From contig JAFVAU010000022.1 in the NCBI GenBank assembly GCA_017480345.1, positions 16,977 to 80,976 on the forward strand: a stretch of DNA of 64,000 nt. Direction: 5' to 3'. The DNA comes from Bacteroidales bacterium (lineage in GTDB: Bacteria > Bacteroidota > Bacteroidia > Bacteroidales > UBA932). A program made the translations under genes and the position numbers. This document shows, one piece after another, positions 34,276-42,723 of the stretch. The notes beneath the pieces were generated by a model. It was not told where the DNA came from. It was given only the letters and a program-made list of their open reading frames with translations, and did not search any database. Position 1 is the stretch's first letter. Every line of letters begins with the position of its first letter.

Positions 34276-36794
34276 GGCACCAGCAAGATGATTTTTCCTC
34301 CGGAAGTGAGCGTTGTCAGGAACTCTTTCACCTGGGCGGCATTGATGGCCGATATGCTCTCTGCGTAACGGCTGTAAATGTCTTTGTTGCTGGTGTAGCG
34401 GGTGAGAAGGGTGGTCACAAAGCCGGACGGGGAATCCAGCTCCCGCTTCACCTGGGAGAGGGTGCGGGCTTTCCAGCCGCTGATATCGGCCCCGGTCAGG
34501 GGCTCCGAGGCGCAGGAAGCGAGGGCTGCCTGGACGGCGGAAAGAGCCCGTTCGGGATCTTGGGTCCGGATATCGCCGGGGAGGTTGTCCGAAGGGATGG
34601 GCCGGAGGGCGATTTCTATCTGGAAGCGCTCCTGCGGCTGGGTGAAGTTGTTGGTCTGCAACTCTATCGAATAGCCATAGGGCGCCAGGTGGCGGATGAG
34701 CGACTGGCGCAGGGCCTCCAGGGCCACAAACGAGGTATAATAGTGGTCGGAAGTAACGGCATATTCGGCATCCAGGAGCATGTAGATGCCCTTGGGATAA
34801 CCTTCCAGCATCTGCTGCGTGGTGCCGCTGATGACATGCAGGGGCACGGCGCGCCGGGGCAGGGTGGTCTTGTCTGTACGGAAACCGCCCAGATAACGGA
34901 GCAGCAGGCGCTTCACTTCCTCCTCCTTCAAATCTCCGGAAAGGATGAGGATGCCGTCCTGCATCCGGGAGAAACGCCCTTCAAAGTACTTCTCCGCCTT
35001 CTTCTGGGTGTCCAGGGAGAGCTTTCCGGGGAGTTTGTTGGTGGTATAGACAAAGCCGGGAACCAGTTTCTGATACAGCAGGTCCTGCACGGAAGGCTGC
35101 GCCAGGGCCTGGTTCCGGCTATAGAGCTGATACTGGGACGGATTCACCTTGCGCTTATTAGCCATGACCAGCAGGGCTTTCAGGAAGAACTGAAGCTGGC
35201 CGGAGGGGGCCTCTCCCTTCAGCGAGAAGCTATTTACGGAAAGCTCCGTCTCCACACGCACGCCGCCGGAGGCCAGCAGGTCGCGGAATTCGGCAGCGGG
35301 GATACCGGCCACGTCATACAGGCCCAGCATGTCTCCGATATAGCCGCCCTCCCCTTCTTTCAGGTCCGGGATCTGGGCCAGGCCGCCGCCCAGCTGCAGG
35401 CCGTAGTGGAATACACCACTGCCGGGAACAGGCTTGAAGATGACCCGCATGCCGTTGGTGAAGGTCCATAAGGTTCCGCCCGTGACGGCTTCCTTCTTCT
35501 CAGACTTGATTCTTACCTTGGGGCAGCTGACTTCCAGGGCCGATGAGTCGGCGCTGTGCCAGCTATGGTCTTTCTCCGTAGGAACCACGGAGCCGAAGAG
35601 GTAGGCCAGGTTGTAGTTGAACAGCTCCTGGTCCTTGTCCAAGGAGTCCGGAGCGCCGGTGAATTCCAGTTTCAGGTTTTCCAGCTGGTTCAGGAGGGCA
35701 TCGGCAAAATTGTTGAAAAACCGCGTTTCCGTGGTGTCCGCAAGGGTTTTCCGGGAGAAGTAACGCATGGTCTCCGAATAGGGGGCCAAGTTGGCGCCAT
35801 ACAGGAAATTGGCGGCGCAGCGCCGGATGTCATTTACGCGGGAAGGGATGTCCGTCGCACGGTGCCTTACTTGCGGTGTGAGCACCTTCTTGGCGTCCGT
35901 GAACTCCTGGGGGGTAACGCCGCGGCTGTCCACCTCCGCCAGCGTGGTGGAAAGCACGCGCATGGCGGCATCCGTGTTCTCCCTGGCCACCGTGACGGCC
36001 ACGGTGTACTGCTCGTCGGAGCCGTAGTCGTCGCTGCGGAGGGAACGGATGTCTATGAGCCCGTGCGGAATGCCGGCATCTTGCAAGTTGCGCTCCAGCC
36101 GATGCCGCAGGACAAGTTGCAGCTCGTCTCCGAAGAGGTCCGACACAATGGCCTGGGCCGTATTCATGTACTCAAAGGGGACGCGGGCGCCCGAATAAGT
36201 GACGGACACGCGGGCCACGGGAGAATCGGAGGGATAGGCCTCCACCCAGGGAGCGGGAGAGGATTCCCACACATAGTCCGGCCGATGGGCCTCTTTCACC
36301 AGCATCTTGGGCACCATCATGGAGAAGATGTCCATCTTCTTCTTGATTTCCACAGGGTCGATGTCTCCGCTCACCACCACGGCCTGCTGGGCCTTGGAAA
36401 GGGCCACCTGCAAGAAAGAGTAAAGGAGCATGGAATCCAGCACCTCCGGCTTGTAGAAAGGAATGTCCCGGAAGTGATAGACGGTGGAACCGTCCACGTC
36501 ACAGATGTAGCCCTCCGGCCCGGGAGCCACGCCCATGCGGGAAAGGAAGGCCGTGCTGAACTGGTCCAGGGGCGCGGCGGAGCTGGGCTGGTCCCGCTGG
36601 ATGACGGCAATATCGGCATATCCCTTGTCCGAAGGATTGGTAACGGTGTAATAGGCCACTCCGCAAGGAAGGGTTCCTTTCTTGATGCGGCTGTCTGCCG
36701 GAAGGGAAGGCAGCGTCTGGGCTGGCATAGTTGTTGAAAACACAACGAGGGCCACAATGGAAAGGAAGATATGGTGAAGCTTGGACTGAATCAT
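34272..36794 (-). CDS. M16-like secreted protein lacking the zinc motif
   Basis: An 840-residue protein. The start at 36794 (MIQSKLHHIFLSIVALVVFS) gives a signal peptide and lies downstream of the -7 box TAATTTTG (36820-36813). Two M16-type modules are recognisable: GTLPCGVAYYTVTNPSDKGY with VVVSGDIDPVEIKKKM, and a second half with FTNGMRVIFKPVPGSGVFHY, LILSGDLKEEEVKRLL and YTSFVALEALRQSLI. The HxxEH zinc-binding motif expected after the first strand pair is absent, and no substitute is visible, so it is probably a non-catalytic M16 homologue. It is coupled to the downstream DUF3109 gene. Confidence 0.8.
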   Translation of the reverse strand: MIQSKLHHIFLSIVALVVFSTTMPAQTLPSLPADSRIKKGTLPCGVAYYTVTNPSDKGYADIAVIQRDQPSSAAPLDQFSTAFLSRMGVAPGPEGYICDVDGSTVYHFRDIPFYKPEVLDSMLLYSFLQVALSKAQQAVVVSGDIDPVEIKKKMDIFSMMVPKMLVKEAHRPDYVWESSPAPWVEAYPSDSPVARVSVTYSGARVPFEYMNTAQAIVSDLFGDELQLVLRHRLERNLQDAGIPHGLIDIRSLRSDDYGSDEQYTVAVTVARENTDAAMRVLSTTLAEVDSRGVTPQEFTDAKKVLTPQVRHRATDIPSRVNDIRRCAANFLYGANLAPYSETMRYFSRKTLADTTETRFFNNFADALLNQLENLKLEFTGAPDSLDKDQELFNYNLAYLFGSVVPTEKDHSWHSADSSALEVSCPKVRIKSEKKEAVTGGTLWTFTNGMRVIFKPVPGSGVFHYGLQLGGGLAQIPDLKEGEGGYIGDMLGLYDVAGIPAAEFRDLLASGGVRVETELSVNSFSLKGEAPSGQLQFFLKALLVMANKRKVNPSQYQLYSRNQALAQPSVQDLLYQKLVPGFVYTTNKLPGKLSLDTQKKAEKYFEGRFSRMQDGILILSGDLKEEEVKRLLLRYLGGFRTDKTTLPRRAVPLHVISGTTQQMLEGYPKGIYMLLDAEYAVTSDHYYTSFVALEALRQSLIRHLAPYGYSIELQTNNFTQPQERFQIEIALRPIPSDNLPGDIRTQDPERALSAVQAALASCASEPLTGADISGWKARTLSQVKRELDSPSGFVTTLLTRYTSNKDIYSRYAESISAINAAQVKEFLTTLTSGGKIILLVP

Positions 36795-36812
36795 TTTTAA
36801 CAGATTTTCGTA

Positions 36813-36841
36813 CAAAATTACAAACTATTTTGCTATTTTTG
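36813..36841. promoter_or_regulatory. Divergent promoters of the M16-like gene and the TPR gene
   Basis: TAATTTTG on the minus strand (36820-36813) and TATTTTTG on the plus strand (36834-36841), both TAnnTTTG matches, separated by 13 bases. Confidence 0.55.
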
Positions 36842-36889
36842 CAATTCGTGTGCTAAACGTATGTTTAACTTAGCTTAAATAAGAAGAAG

Positions 36890-37813
36890 ATGAAAAGATT
36901 TTTTGTTGTTCTCGCAGCCCTGGGCCTGAGTGCCGCAGTGGCCAGTGCACAAGATTTCAATGCGGCGGTTGACGCCTTCAACGCCGGCGCCCAGGCCATG
37001 GAAACCAACAAGACCGAGGCCCTGGCCCAGTTCCGCTCCGCCCTTGAGCAGGCTCAGGCCTGCACGGAAGCCGAAGCTCCCGAATTTGTGGCCAAGTGCA
37101 AGAACGCCATCGTAGGCGCCCTCCTGTCCATCGCAAAGGAACAGATTAACGAAGACGCATACGACGAGGCCCTCGCCACTCTCGCAGAGGCTAAGACCAC
37201 CGCAGCCGAATATGAAGAGGCCGAAGCAGCCCAGGAGGCCGCCACCCTCATTCCCAACGTATACATGCGTAAAGGTGCCACCCAGCTCAAGGCCAAGGAT
37301 GCTGCCGGAGCCGCCGCCACCTTCAAGGAACTGGTAGCCCTGAACCCCGAAGACGGACAGGCCAACCTGCTGCTGGGCCAGGCCCTCATGCAGAGCGGTA
37401 ACATGGGGGGCGCCATCGAGTCCCTCACCAAGGCCAACGAACTGGGAGAGGCCAACGCCGCCAAACTGCTGGGCACCGCCTACCTCCGCGAAGGCCAGGC
37501 TTTCCTGAAAGCCGGCAAGAACAACGAGGCCGTGGAAGCCCTGGAGAAGTCCAACAGCTTCAACGAGACCGGTAACGCCTACAAGCTCATGGCCAGCGCC
37601 TACACCAAGGCCGGCAAGAGCGCCAAGGCCATCGAGACCTACAAGAAGTATCTGACCCTGGAGCCCAAGGCCAAGGATGCCGCGGACATCATGTTCACCA
37701 TCGCCGCCACCGCCCAGAAGGCCGGAGACAAGGCTACCGCCAAGGAGTATTACGGCAAACTGGCCGGCACCAAGTATGCCGCCCAGGCCGAGGCTCAGCT
37801 CAAAGCCCTCTAA
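36890..37813 (+). CDS. Secreted tetratricopeptide-repeat protein
   Basis: A 307-residue protein with signal peptide MKRFFVVLAALGLSAAVASA and TPR-like helical pairs throughout, e.g. AAGAAATFKELVALNPEDGQ, LLGQALMQSGNMGGAIESLT and AYTKAGKSAKAIETYKKYLT. The composition is very Ala/Lys/Glu rich. TPR proteins are protein-interaction scaffolds; the partner is unknown. The U32 gene starts one base after its stop, so the two form an operon. Confidence 0.85.
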   Translation: MKRFFVVLAALGLSAAVASAQDFNAAVDAFNAGAQAMETNKTEALAQFRSALEQAQACTEAEAPEFVAKCKNAIVGALLSIAKEQINEDAYDEALATLAEAKTTAAEYEEAEAAQEAATLIPNVYMRKGATQLKAKDAAGAAATFKELVALNPEDGQANLLLGQALMQSGNMGGAIESLTKANELGEANAAKLLGTAYLREGQAFLKAGKNNEAVEALEKSNSFNETGNAYKLMASAYTKAGKSAKAIETYKKYLTLEPKAKDAADIMFTIAATAQKAGDKATAKEYYGKLAGTKYAAQAEAQLKAL

Positions 37814-37814
37814 T

Positions 37815-39533
37815 TTGAAGACGCTGGAACTGCTGGCTCCAGCCAGGAACATAGACATCGGCCTTGCAGCCATAGACTGCGGGGCCGATGCCGTTTATAT
37901 CGCAGGACCGGCCTTTGGAGCCCGGCAGGCCGCCGGAAATCCGGTGGAAGACATTGAGCGGCTCTGCGCGTATGCCCATCGCTTCGGCGCCCGCATCTAT
38001 GCCACGGTGAACACCCTTTTGGAGAAAGAGGAGATTCCTCAGGCGCAGGAACTGGTCCATGCGCTGGAGAAAGCCGGGGTGGACGCCCTGATTGTGCAGG
38101 ATCCGGCGGTGCTTTCCATGAGCGATTCCCTCATCATGCACGCCTCCACCCAATGTGCCATCCGCACTCCTGAGAAGGCTCGCGGATTGGAGAGCCTGGG
38201 CTTCGGCCGGCTGGTGCTGGAGCGGGAACTCTCCCTGGAACAGATCCGCGCCATCCGCGAGGCCGTGGATGCGGAGCTGGAATTCTTTGTGCACGGCGCC
38301 CTGTGCGTTTGCTACAGCGGGCAGTGCTACCTATCCGAACACCTCACCGGCCGAAGCGCCAACCGCGGCGCCTGCGCCCAGCCCTGCCGCAATCTCTACA
38401 ACCTGGAGGACGCTTCCGGCAAGGTTCTGGTGCGCAACAAAGCCCTTCTCTCCCTGAAAGACTATAACCTCCTGCACCGCCTGGAAGACCTGGCGGAGGC
38501 GGGCGTGTGCTCCTTCAAGATTGAAGGACGGCTCAAGGGAGAATCCTATGTGCGGAACGTGGTGAAGGCCTATTCGGAGGCGCTGGACGCCCTGGTTTCC
38601 CGCCACCCGGAACTTTACCGCCGCGCTTCCTTCGGCCATGTGCGGGGCGGCTTCACCCCGGACGTGAACAAAACCTTCAACCGGGGCTATACGGAGCTGT
38701 TTTTAGACGGAGAAAGAGGAGACTGGGCCTCCCTGGATGCCCCCAAATCCATGGGAGAATATGTGGGCACCGTGGCCACCCTCCGGCCCGACGGCATTCT
38801 GCTGAAACCAGCCTTCCCGGGCCTGGCCCTTTCCAACGGGGACGGCTTCGCATTCGTGAATGGTGACGGCGGCATCACCGGCTTCCGGGCCGATGTCTGC
38901 GAGGGCCTGGCCATCCGCTGCAAGAAGCCTTCCGGCCTGAGGGAAGGCACCCGCCTGTACCGGAACATCAGCGCCGCCTTTGAGCGGCAGATCGAAGCCG
39001 GGAAGCCGGTGCGGGAAATGGACGTGCAGCTGTCCGTCTCCGTAAAGGATGGGGCCCTTACCGTTTCTGCCGTCACCGAGGACGGCCGGGAGGCCTCCGT
39101 GGTGCTGGAAGGCCCCTTCGACGAGGCGCACGACGCGGAAAGGATGATCCAGACCATCCGGGGCCAGCTGGCCAAAAGAAGCGGGCACTACGCCTTCCTG
39201 GAGCCCGCCGTGCAGGTGGAGGGCCCGGTTTCGTTCCTGGCGGCATCGGCCCTTAACGGCGCCCGGAGGGAGCTGGCGGCGCAGCTGGACGCCCTTCCGA
39301 TTCACGCCCTCCCCCTCCGGCGCGGCGTAAAAGACCCCCACGGCACCTTCCGCCTGGAGTACGCCTCCGGCGGAGAACTCATGCGCAGCAAATACTGCAT
39401 CCGTCACCAGCTAGGCCTCTGCCCCAAGCAGGGAAAGGTCAAAAAAGCGGAACCGCTCTTCCTCCTCAACGGGAAAGAGCGGCTCCGCCTGGACTTCCAC
39501 TGCTCCGTCTGTGAAATGACGGTGAAAGCGTGA
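37815..39533 (+). CDS. Peptidase U32 family protein (RlhA/collagenase-like)
   Basis: A 572-residue protein with a TTG start at 37815 (MKTLELLAPARNIDIGLAAI). No ATG fits: the nearest upstream in-frame one is deep inside the TPR gene, and the family begins exactly here. U32 signatures: CGADAVYIAGPAFGARQAAG, ELEFFVHGALCVCYSGQCYLS, RGACAQPCRNLYNL and CSFKIEGRLKGESYVRNVV; the Cys residues are the expected cluster ligands. The C-terminal part (about 380-570) matches the DUF3656-type extension of RlhA, which hydroxylates 23S rRNA; a peptidase role is the older annotation. The exact substrate is not determined by sequence. Confidence 0.88.
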   Translation: MKTLELLAPARNIDIGLAAIDCGADAVYIAGPAFGARQAAGNPVEDIERLCAYAHRFGARIYATVNTLLEKEEIPQAQELVHALEKAGVDALIVQDPAVLSMSDSLIMHASTQCAIRTPEKARGLESLGFGRLVLERELSLEQIRAIREAVDAELEFFVHGALCVCYSGQCYLSEHLTGRSANRGACAQPCRNLYNLEDASGKVLVRNKALLSLKDYNLLHRLEDLAEAGVCSFKIEGRLKGESYVRNVVKAYSEALDALVSRHPELYRRASFGHVRGGFTPDVNKTFNRGYTELFLDGERGDWASLDAPKSMGEYVGTVATLRPDGILLKPAFPGLALSNGDGFAFVNGDGGITGFRADVCEGLAIRCKKPSGLREGTRLYRNISAAFERQIEAGKPVREMDVQLSVSVKDGALTVSAVTEDGREASVVLEGPFDEAHDAERMIQTIRGQLAKRSGHYAFLEPAVQVEGPVSFLAASALNGARRELAAQLDALPIHALPLRRGVKDPHGTFRLEYASGGELMRSKYCIRHQLGLCPKQGKVKKAEPLFLLNGKERLRLDFHCSVCEMTVKA

Positions 39534-39563
39534 ACTCCTATTTCCGGGCCAAAGGTCGCCTCC

Positions 39564-39673
39564 GGGCCAGGTGGGTTTTTATGTGAATCACCTAGCCCAA
39601 TCAAAGTGCCACAAAAGTTATTCTTGGCATAAATCGGTGGGCCAGGTGGGCTACATGAAATCCCACCTGGCCC
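39564..39673. repeat. Tandem GGGCCAGGTGGG hairpins
   Basis: GGGCCAGGTGGG occurs at 39564-39575 and 39639-39650. The first pairs imperfectly with CACCTAGCCC (39589-39598); the second pairs perfectly with CCCACCTGGCCC (39662-39673). Both lie between the U32 and CotH stop codons. They may be dispersed repeats or weak terminators. Confidence 0.6.
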
Positions 39674-39690
39674 AGAAAAATGGGTTTCTT

Positions 39691-41667
39691 CTATTGAGGA
39701 AGATTATCATCAAGCCATTGCATTCTTTGGGTAAGGAATTGCTTCATGTACTCGACTTCATTTTGATAAGCACCCCAGATTGCATAGTTAGGCCACGTTT
39801 CTGTATACCACGTGCCCCATTTGTTGTTATTCTCTACAACTGAATACTTTAAGTGAGCCGCGTCAGCATTAATGTGGGAATATATATCATCCAAATGAGC
39901 ATTGAAATAGTTAAACCGCTCCCGGACAAGTCCTACAAATGCGGGGTCTTCAAACATACGGTTAAACCAAGAGGCGCCCCGAATCCAGAATCCATCCGGA
40001 GTTTGATTCCCGTTGTAGTTAATATTCCCCAACGAGATATCAAAATCCCATAGCGGTCCCATTTTTAACTTCCCAGATGGAACAATGTTTACATAACAAC
40101 TGGTGTACAGAACAGCGTCATTATTCTTTGTGATTTCATTAATTAAATACCAGTCAGCAAAACTTTCGATATCGATATGGTTCTTATATCCTGTTTCTTC
40201 ATCTAGAAAGGAAGAGCTGAAAAGCGCATTCTCGGCAGTAGTCACATAATTCTTTACCCAATTATACTCTTCTGAATCATACTCAACATCAGGATCTTTA
40301 ATACAGAACAATAGTCTGCTTGTCGTAAAATACACATCATCTGGATCGAGGCGGCTTGGTTGGTCAATCTCCATGACAAAACCATCCTTTGAACGAGTAG
40401 CCCTATCCTTGGCGACTTTGATCTGCTCGGTCAATTGGTAAGTTCCTGCATATCGACTATTAATAAATAATTCCACAAAATGCGAGCACGGAGTCCATTC
40501 CAGACAACTCAGTTCACCCATATAGAACGCCGTACTGGTACGAATGGAAGTTTTGTCACTATAGTTTGCCAACAAAACCCATTGTTTCCCGTTCGACTCT
40601 CCAAACAACTGCTTTTTCTCACTAAACTTCAGCCTATATGGCTTCTTGGGCATACTCCAAGTTGAATTGCCCCGTCCTCGAATCTGAACATCTTGCAGAG
40701 GCAAGTCATATTTCCCCTTTTCATAATCAATAATCTCTATCTTCGCATTCAGATAGTTGTCTTTAGATACAATAGGTGCATCATTCTCTGTATAGACATT
40801 CATTACAGGCAATCCGGTAAAAGCCGTTACGCCTACTTCATACGAATCCAAAACCTCTTCTGTTTCCTCATCAACAACATTATAAACTACAGCTCGAGAA
40901 AAATCTGTCACTCCGTTAATATCTACCTCGGGGGCATCCGCAAAAACTAGCTTTCCATTCCCCTCAAAAACAATATTCGGTCTCAGTTCCTTCGCTTCCA
41001 CAAGATGAGGAATACGCCCACTGATATTGGTCCCGCTTACTTCACAAATAAGGTCTTCCTGCAAAATCCTCGGATTCTCACTCGCCAGAAAAGAGAATGA
41101 CAAAATAGAGCCCACGCTTAGCGAGACATTCACAGCCGATGAGGATATCTGTACAATACTGCCATTTTGTGCTGGCACATTCAGTACAAGGCCCAACCTG
41201 TCATCGTATGTTTTCTTTTCTCTAAGATCCGTTATATAAGCCCGATATTGTCCCACCAACTTGTGATTCTCTGCATCGTACATCTGCTCCACTTTAGCAA
41301 GTTTAATATGACTCGGTTTTGTCACATACCCGGCTTTCGTATTCTCTCCCAGATAATCCAATTCAATCTCACAGGACTCAGAGGACAGATTGTAATTAAA
41401 CGTCGCCTCGGAAGGGCTCACTCTAAAATCAATCGTTGCAGTTTTCCCTCTTCCCATCTTAACCGATGAACTGGAGATAATGCTGATACTGGTTGGATAA
41501 ATCTGATTGATAGATGCAATCTGTTCTTTGATGGTGGCGATTTGCGACTCGTCATCACTCAAGCGATTTAGGGATTCATCGAATTTCCCCTCTGAAACAC
41601 AGGAAAAGACAAGGACGGCACCAAGAAGGATACCGAGAATCCGAACTAACGTCAGGGTCTTTTTCAT
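39691..41667 (-). CDS. CotH-kinase-family lipoprotein
   Basis: A 658-residue lipoprotein (signal MKKTLTLVRILGILLGAVLVF, Cys23). The N-terminal third includes a coiled-coil-like start and beta domains. The CotH kinase domain (about 300-600) shows VQIRGRGNSTWSMPKKPYRL, KQWVLLANYSDKTSIRTSTA, FVELFINSRYAGTYQLTEQI and the metal-binding KMGPLWDFDISLGN. Bacterial and eukaryotic CotH enzymes phosphorylate secreted proteins on Ser; in Bacteroidota they are surface-associated with unknown targets. The gene is markedly more AT-rich than its neighbours and uses different codons, suggesting transfer. Confidence 0.88.
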   Translation of the reverse strand: MKKTLTLVRILGILLGAVLVFSCVSEGKFDESLNRLSDDESQIATIKEQIASINQIYPTSISIISSSSVKMGRGKTATIDFRVSPSEATFNYNLSSESCEIELDYLGENTKAGYVTKPSHIKLAKVEQMYDAENHKLVGQYRAYITDLREKKTYDDRLGLVLNVPAQNGSIVQISSSAVNVSLSVGSILSFSFLASENPRILQEDLICEVSGTNISGRIPHLVEAKELRPNIVFEGNGKLVFADAPEVDINGVTDFSRAVVYNVVDEETEEVLDSYEVGVTAFTGLPVMNVYTENDAPIVSKDNYLNAKIEIIDYEKGKYDLPLQDVQIRGRGNSTWSMPKKPYRLKFSEKKQLFGESNGKQWVLLANYSDKTSIRTSTAFYMGELSCLEWTPCSHFVELFINSRYAGTYQLTEQIKVAKDRATRSKDGFVMEIDQPSRLDPDDVYFTTSRLLFCIKDPDVEYDSEEYNWVKNYVTTAENALFSSSFLDEETGYKNHIDIESFADWYLINEITKNNDAVLYTSCYVNIVPSGKLKMGPLWDFDISLGNINYNGNQTPDGFWIRGASWFNRMFEDPAFVGLVRERFNYFNAHLDDIYSHINADAAHLKYSVVENNNKWGTWYTETWPNYAIWGAYQNEVEYMKQFLTQRMQWLDDNLPQ

Positions 41668-42009
41668 ACACCTTATGCACGGATGGCCCCTTTCCGTTAT
41701 TGCTATTGATATGCAAAAGTGTGGAGCCGTTTCGACACCACCTTAATGAGGTTCTGGGAGGACCTGGGAGAATGGATACGACCGATACTCCACACTCGAC
41801 TATAATGAACAGGGCATATACCCAGATTCAAACCACAGCCGAGCGGAGTGTCTTTCCATTGTCTCTCCCACGAAATTTCCCAGATTTCATTAAGGACAAT
41901 GCGAAAACACTTTCGCTAATATGTCAACTGCTTAATGCAGTGTCACAAAGTTATATCTTTTTTCGATTACCGCAAAATAGACGTCATTTGCCGCGTCAAC
42001 AGAAAAAAA
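41668..42009. other. Intergenic region without a recognisable gene
   Basis: Upstream of the CotH gene only a weak -7 box (CACTTTTG, minus strand, 41720-41713) can be proposed. The rest up to the hicAB terminator has short frames on both strands with no family resemblance or start signals. I see no RNA gene in it. Confidence 0.5.
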
Positions 42010-42044
42010 GGCCGATTTCTTATAAAATGGCAAAGAAATCGGCC
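42010..42044 (-). terminator. hicAB terminator
   Basis: On the minus strand GGCCGATTTCTT (42044-42033) and AAGAAATCGGCC (42021-42010) form a perfect 12-bp stem followed by a run of eight T-rich bases, 35 bases after the hicB stop. Confidence 0.85.
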
Positions 42045-42079
42045 TGTGAGGGATGTCTGGCTGTAGAGGTGACAGCAGC

Positions 42080-42484
42080 CTACAATTCCAAGGAAAGGAG
42101 TTCCTCCCCCAGCTGGTGAAGGGCCTTCTCAATTTTGGCCACGGTGGCGGGACGGGGAGTGCTGAGGCCGTTGGCATAGTGCCAGAGTTGTTTCTGGTTA
42201 ATACCGGTGAGTCTCTCCAGGGCCGACTTGGTGAAAATTTTGCAGTACATCTGAAGGAAGGAACGGGTGTCCATCCTGAATACGATTTCATACTCTCCCT
42301 GCAATTCTTCCGGAACGGGATAGCCATCCTCTATACAGGCCTCCTTCAAAACAACCAGGCCTTCCTCCAGGTCCTTTTTTACCTCATCCAGCGTATCTCC
42401 AATTCCGCCAACACCATCTATCTCTTCCACGTACGCCCCATAATTATGTTCTGCTTTTTCAATAACTGCGTGCAGTGTTACCAT
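42080..42484 (-). CDS. hicB: HicB antitoxin with C-terminal helix-turn-helix
   Basis: A 134-residue protein. Residues 1-70 are the HicB partial RNase-H-like fold (HAVIEKAEHNYGAYVEEIDG, GIGDTLDEVKKDLEEGL). Residues 85-130 are an XRE-type HTH (ALERLTGINQKQLWHYANGL) for operon autoregulation. It starts eight bases after hicA and neutralises that toxin. Confidence 0.9.
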   Translation of the reverse strand: MVTLHAVIEKAEHNYGAYVEEIDGVGGIGDTLDEVKKDLEEGLVVLKEACIEDGYPVPEELQGEYEIVFRMDTRSFLQMYCKIFTKSALERLTGINQKQLWHYANGLSTPRPATVAKIEKALHQLGEELLSLEL

Positions 42485-42492
42485 ATAATTGC

Positions 42493-42681
42493 TTATTTAA
42501 TATTGGCCTGTCTCAATATGGCTCTATATAATCCTTCCGGCATATCTTTACTTTCCTTTCCAGATACCGGTATGGATCTGGCTCCCTTCTTGACAAATAC
42601 TCTATGGCTTCCCCTGACTCTGTCCATATGCCACCCGTTCATTTGCAGAAGGAGGATAACTTCCCTAACTTTCTTGCCCAT
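42493..42681 (-). CDS. hicA: HicA mRNA interferase toxin
   Basis: A 62-residue dsRBD-fold protein of normal HicA length: VREVILLLQMNGWHMDRVRG followed by the catalytic-His segment GSHRVFVKKG and PVSGKESKDMPEGLYRAIL. It cleaves mRNA when not bound by HicB. A likely -7 box, AATATTTG, lies at 42718-42711; the TACTTTTG nearer the start (42690-42683) would initiate inside the gene. Confidence 0.9.
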   Translation of the reverse strand: MGKKVREVILLLQMNGWHMDRVRGSHRVFVKKGARSIPVSGKESKDMPEGLYRAILRQANIK

Positions 42682-42723
42682 GCAAAAGTAACTAAATTTC
42701 TATTATTCTGCAAATATTTCGGA

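Noticed and set aside
36795-36815. Upstream ATG at 36815 for the M16-like gene
   Set aside because: It overlaps the -7 box, so it would not be in the transcript, and it would displace the signal peptide.
37677-37814. ATG at 37677 as start of the U32 gene
   Set aside because: It lies 137 bases inside the TPR gene and adds unrelated residues; the TTG at 37815 gives the exact family N-terminus.
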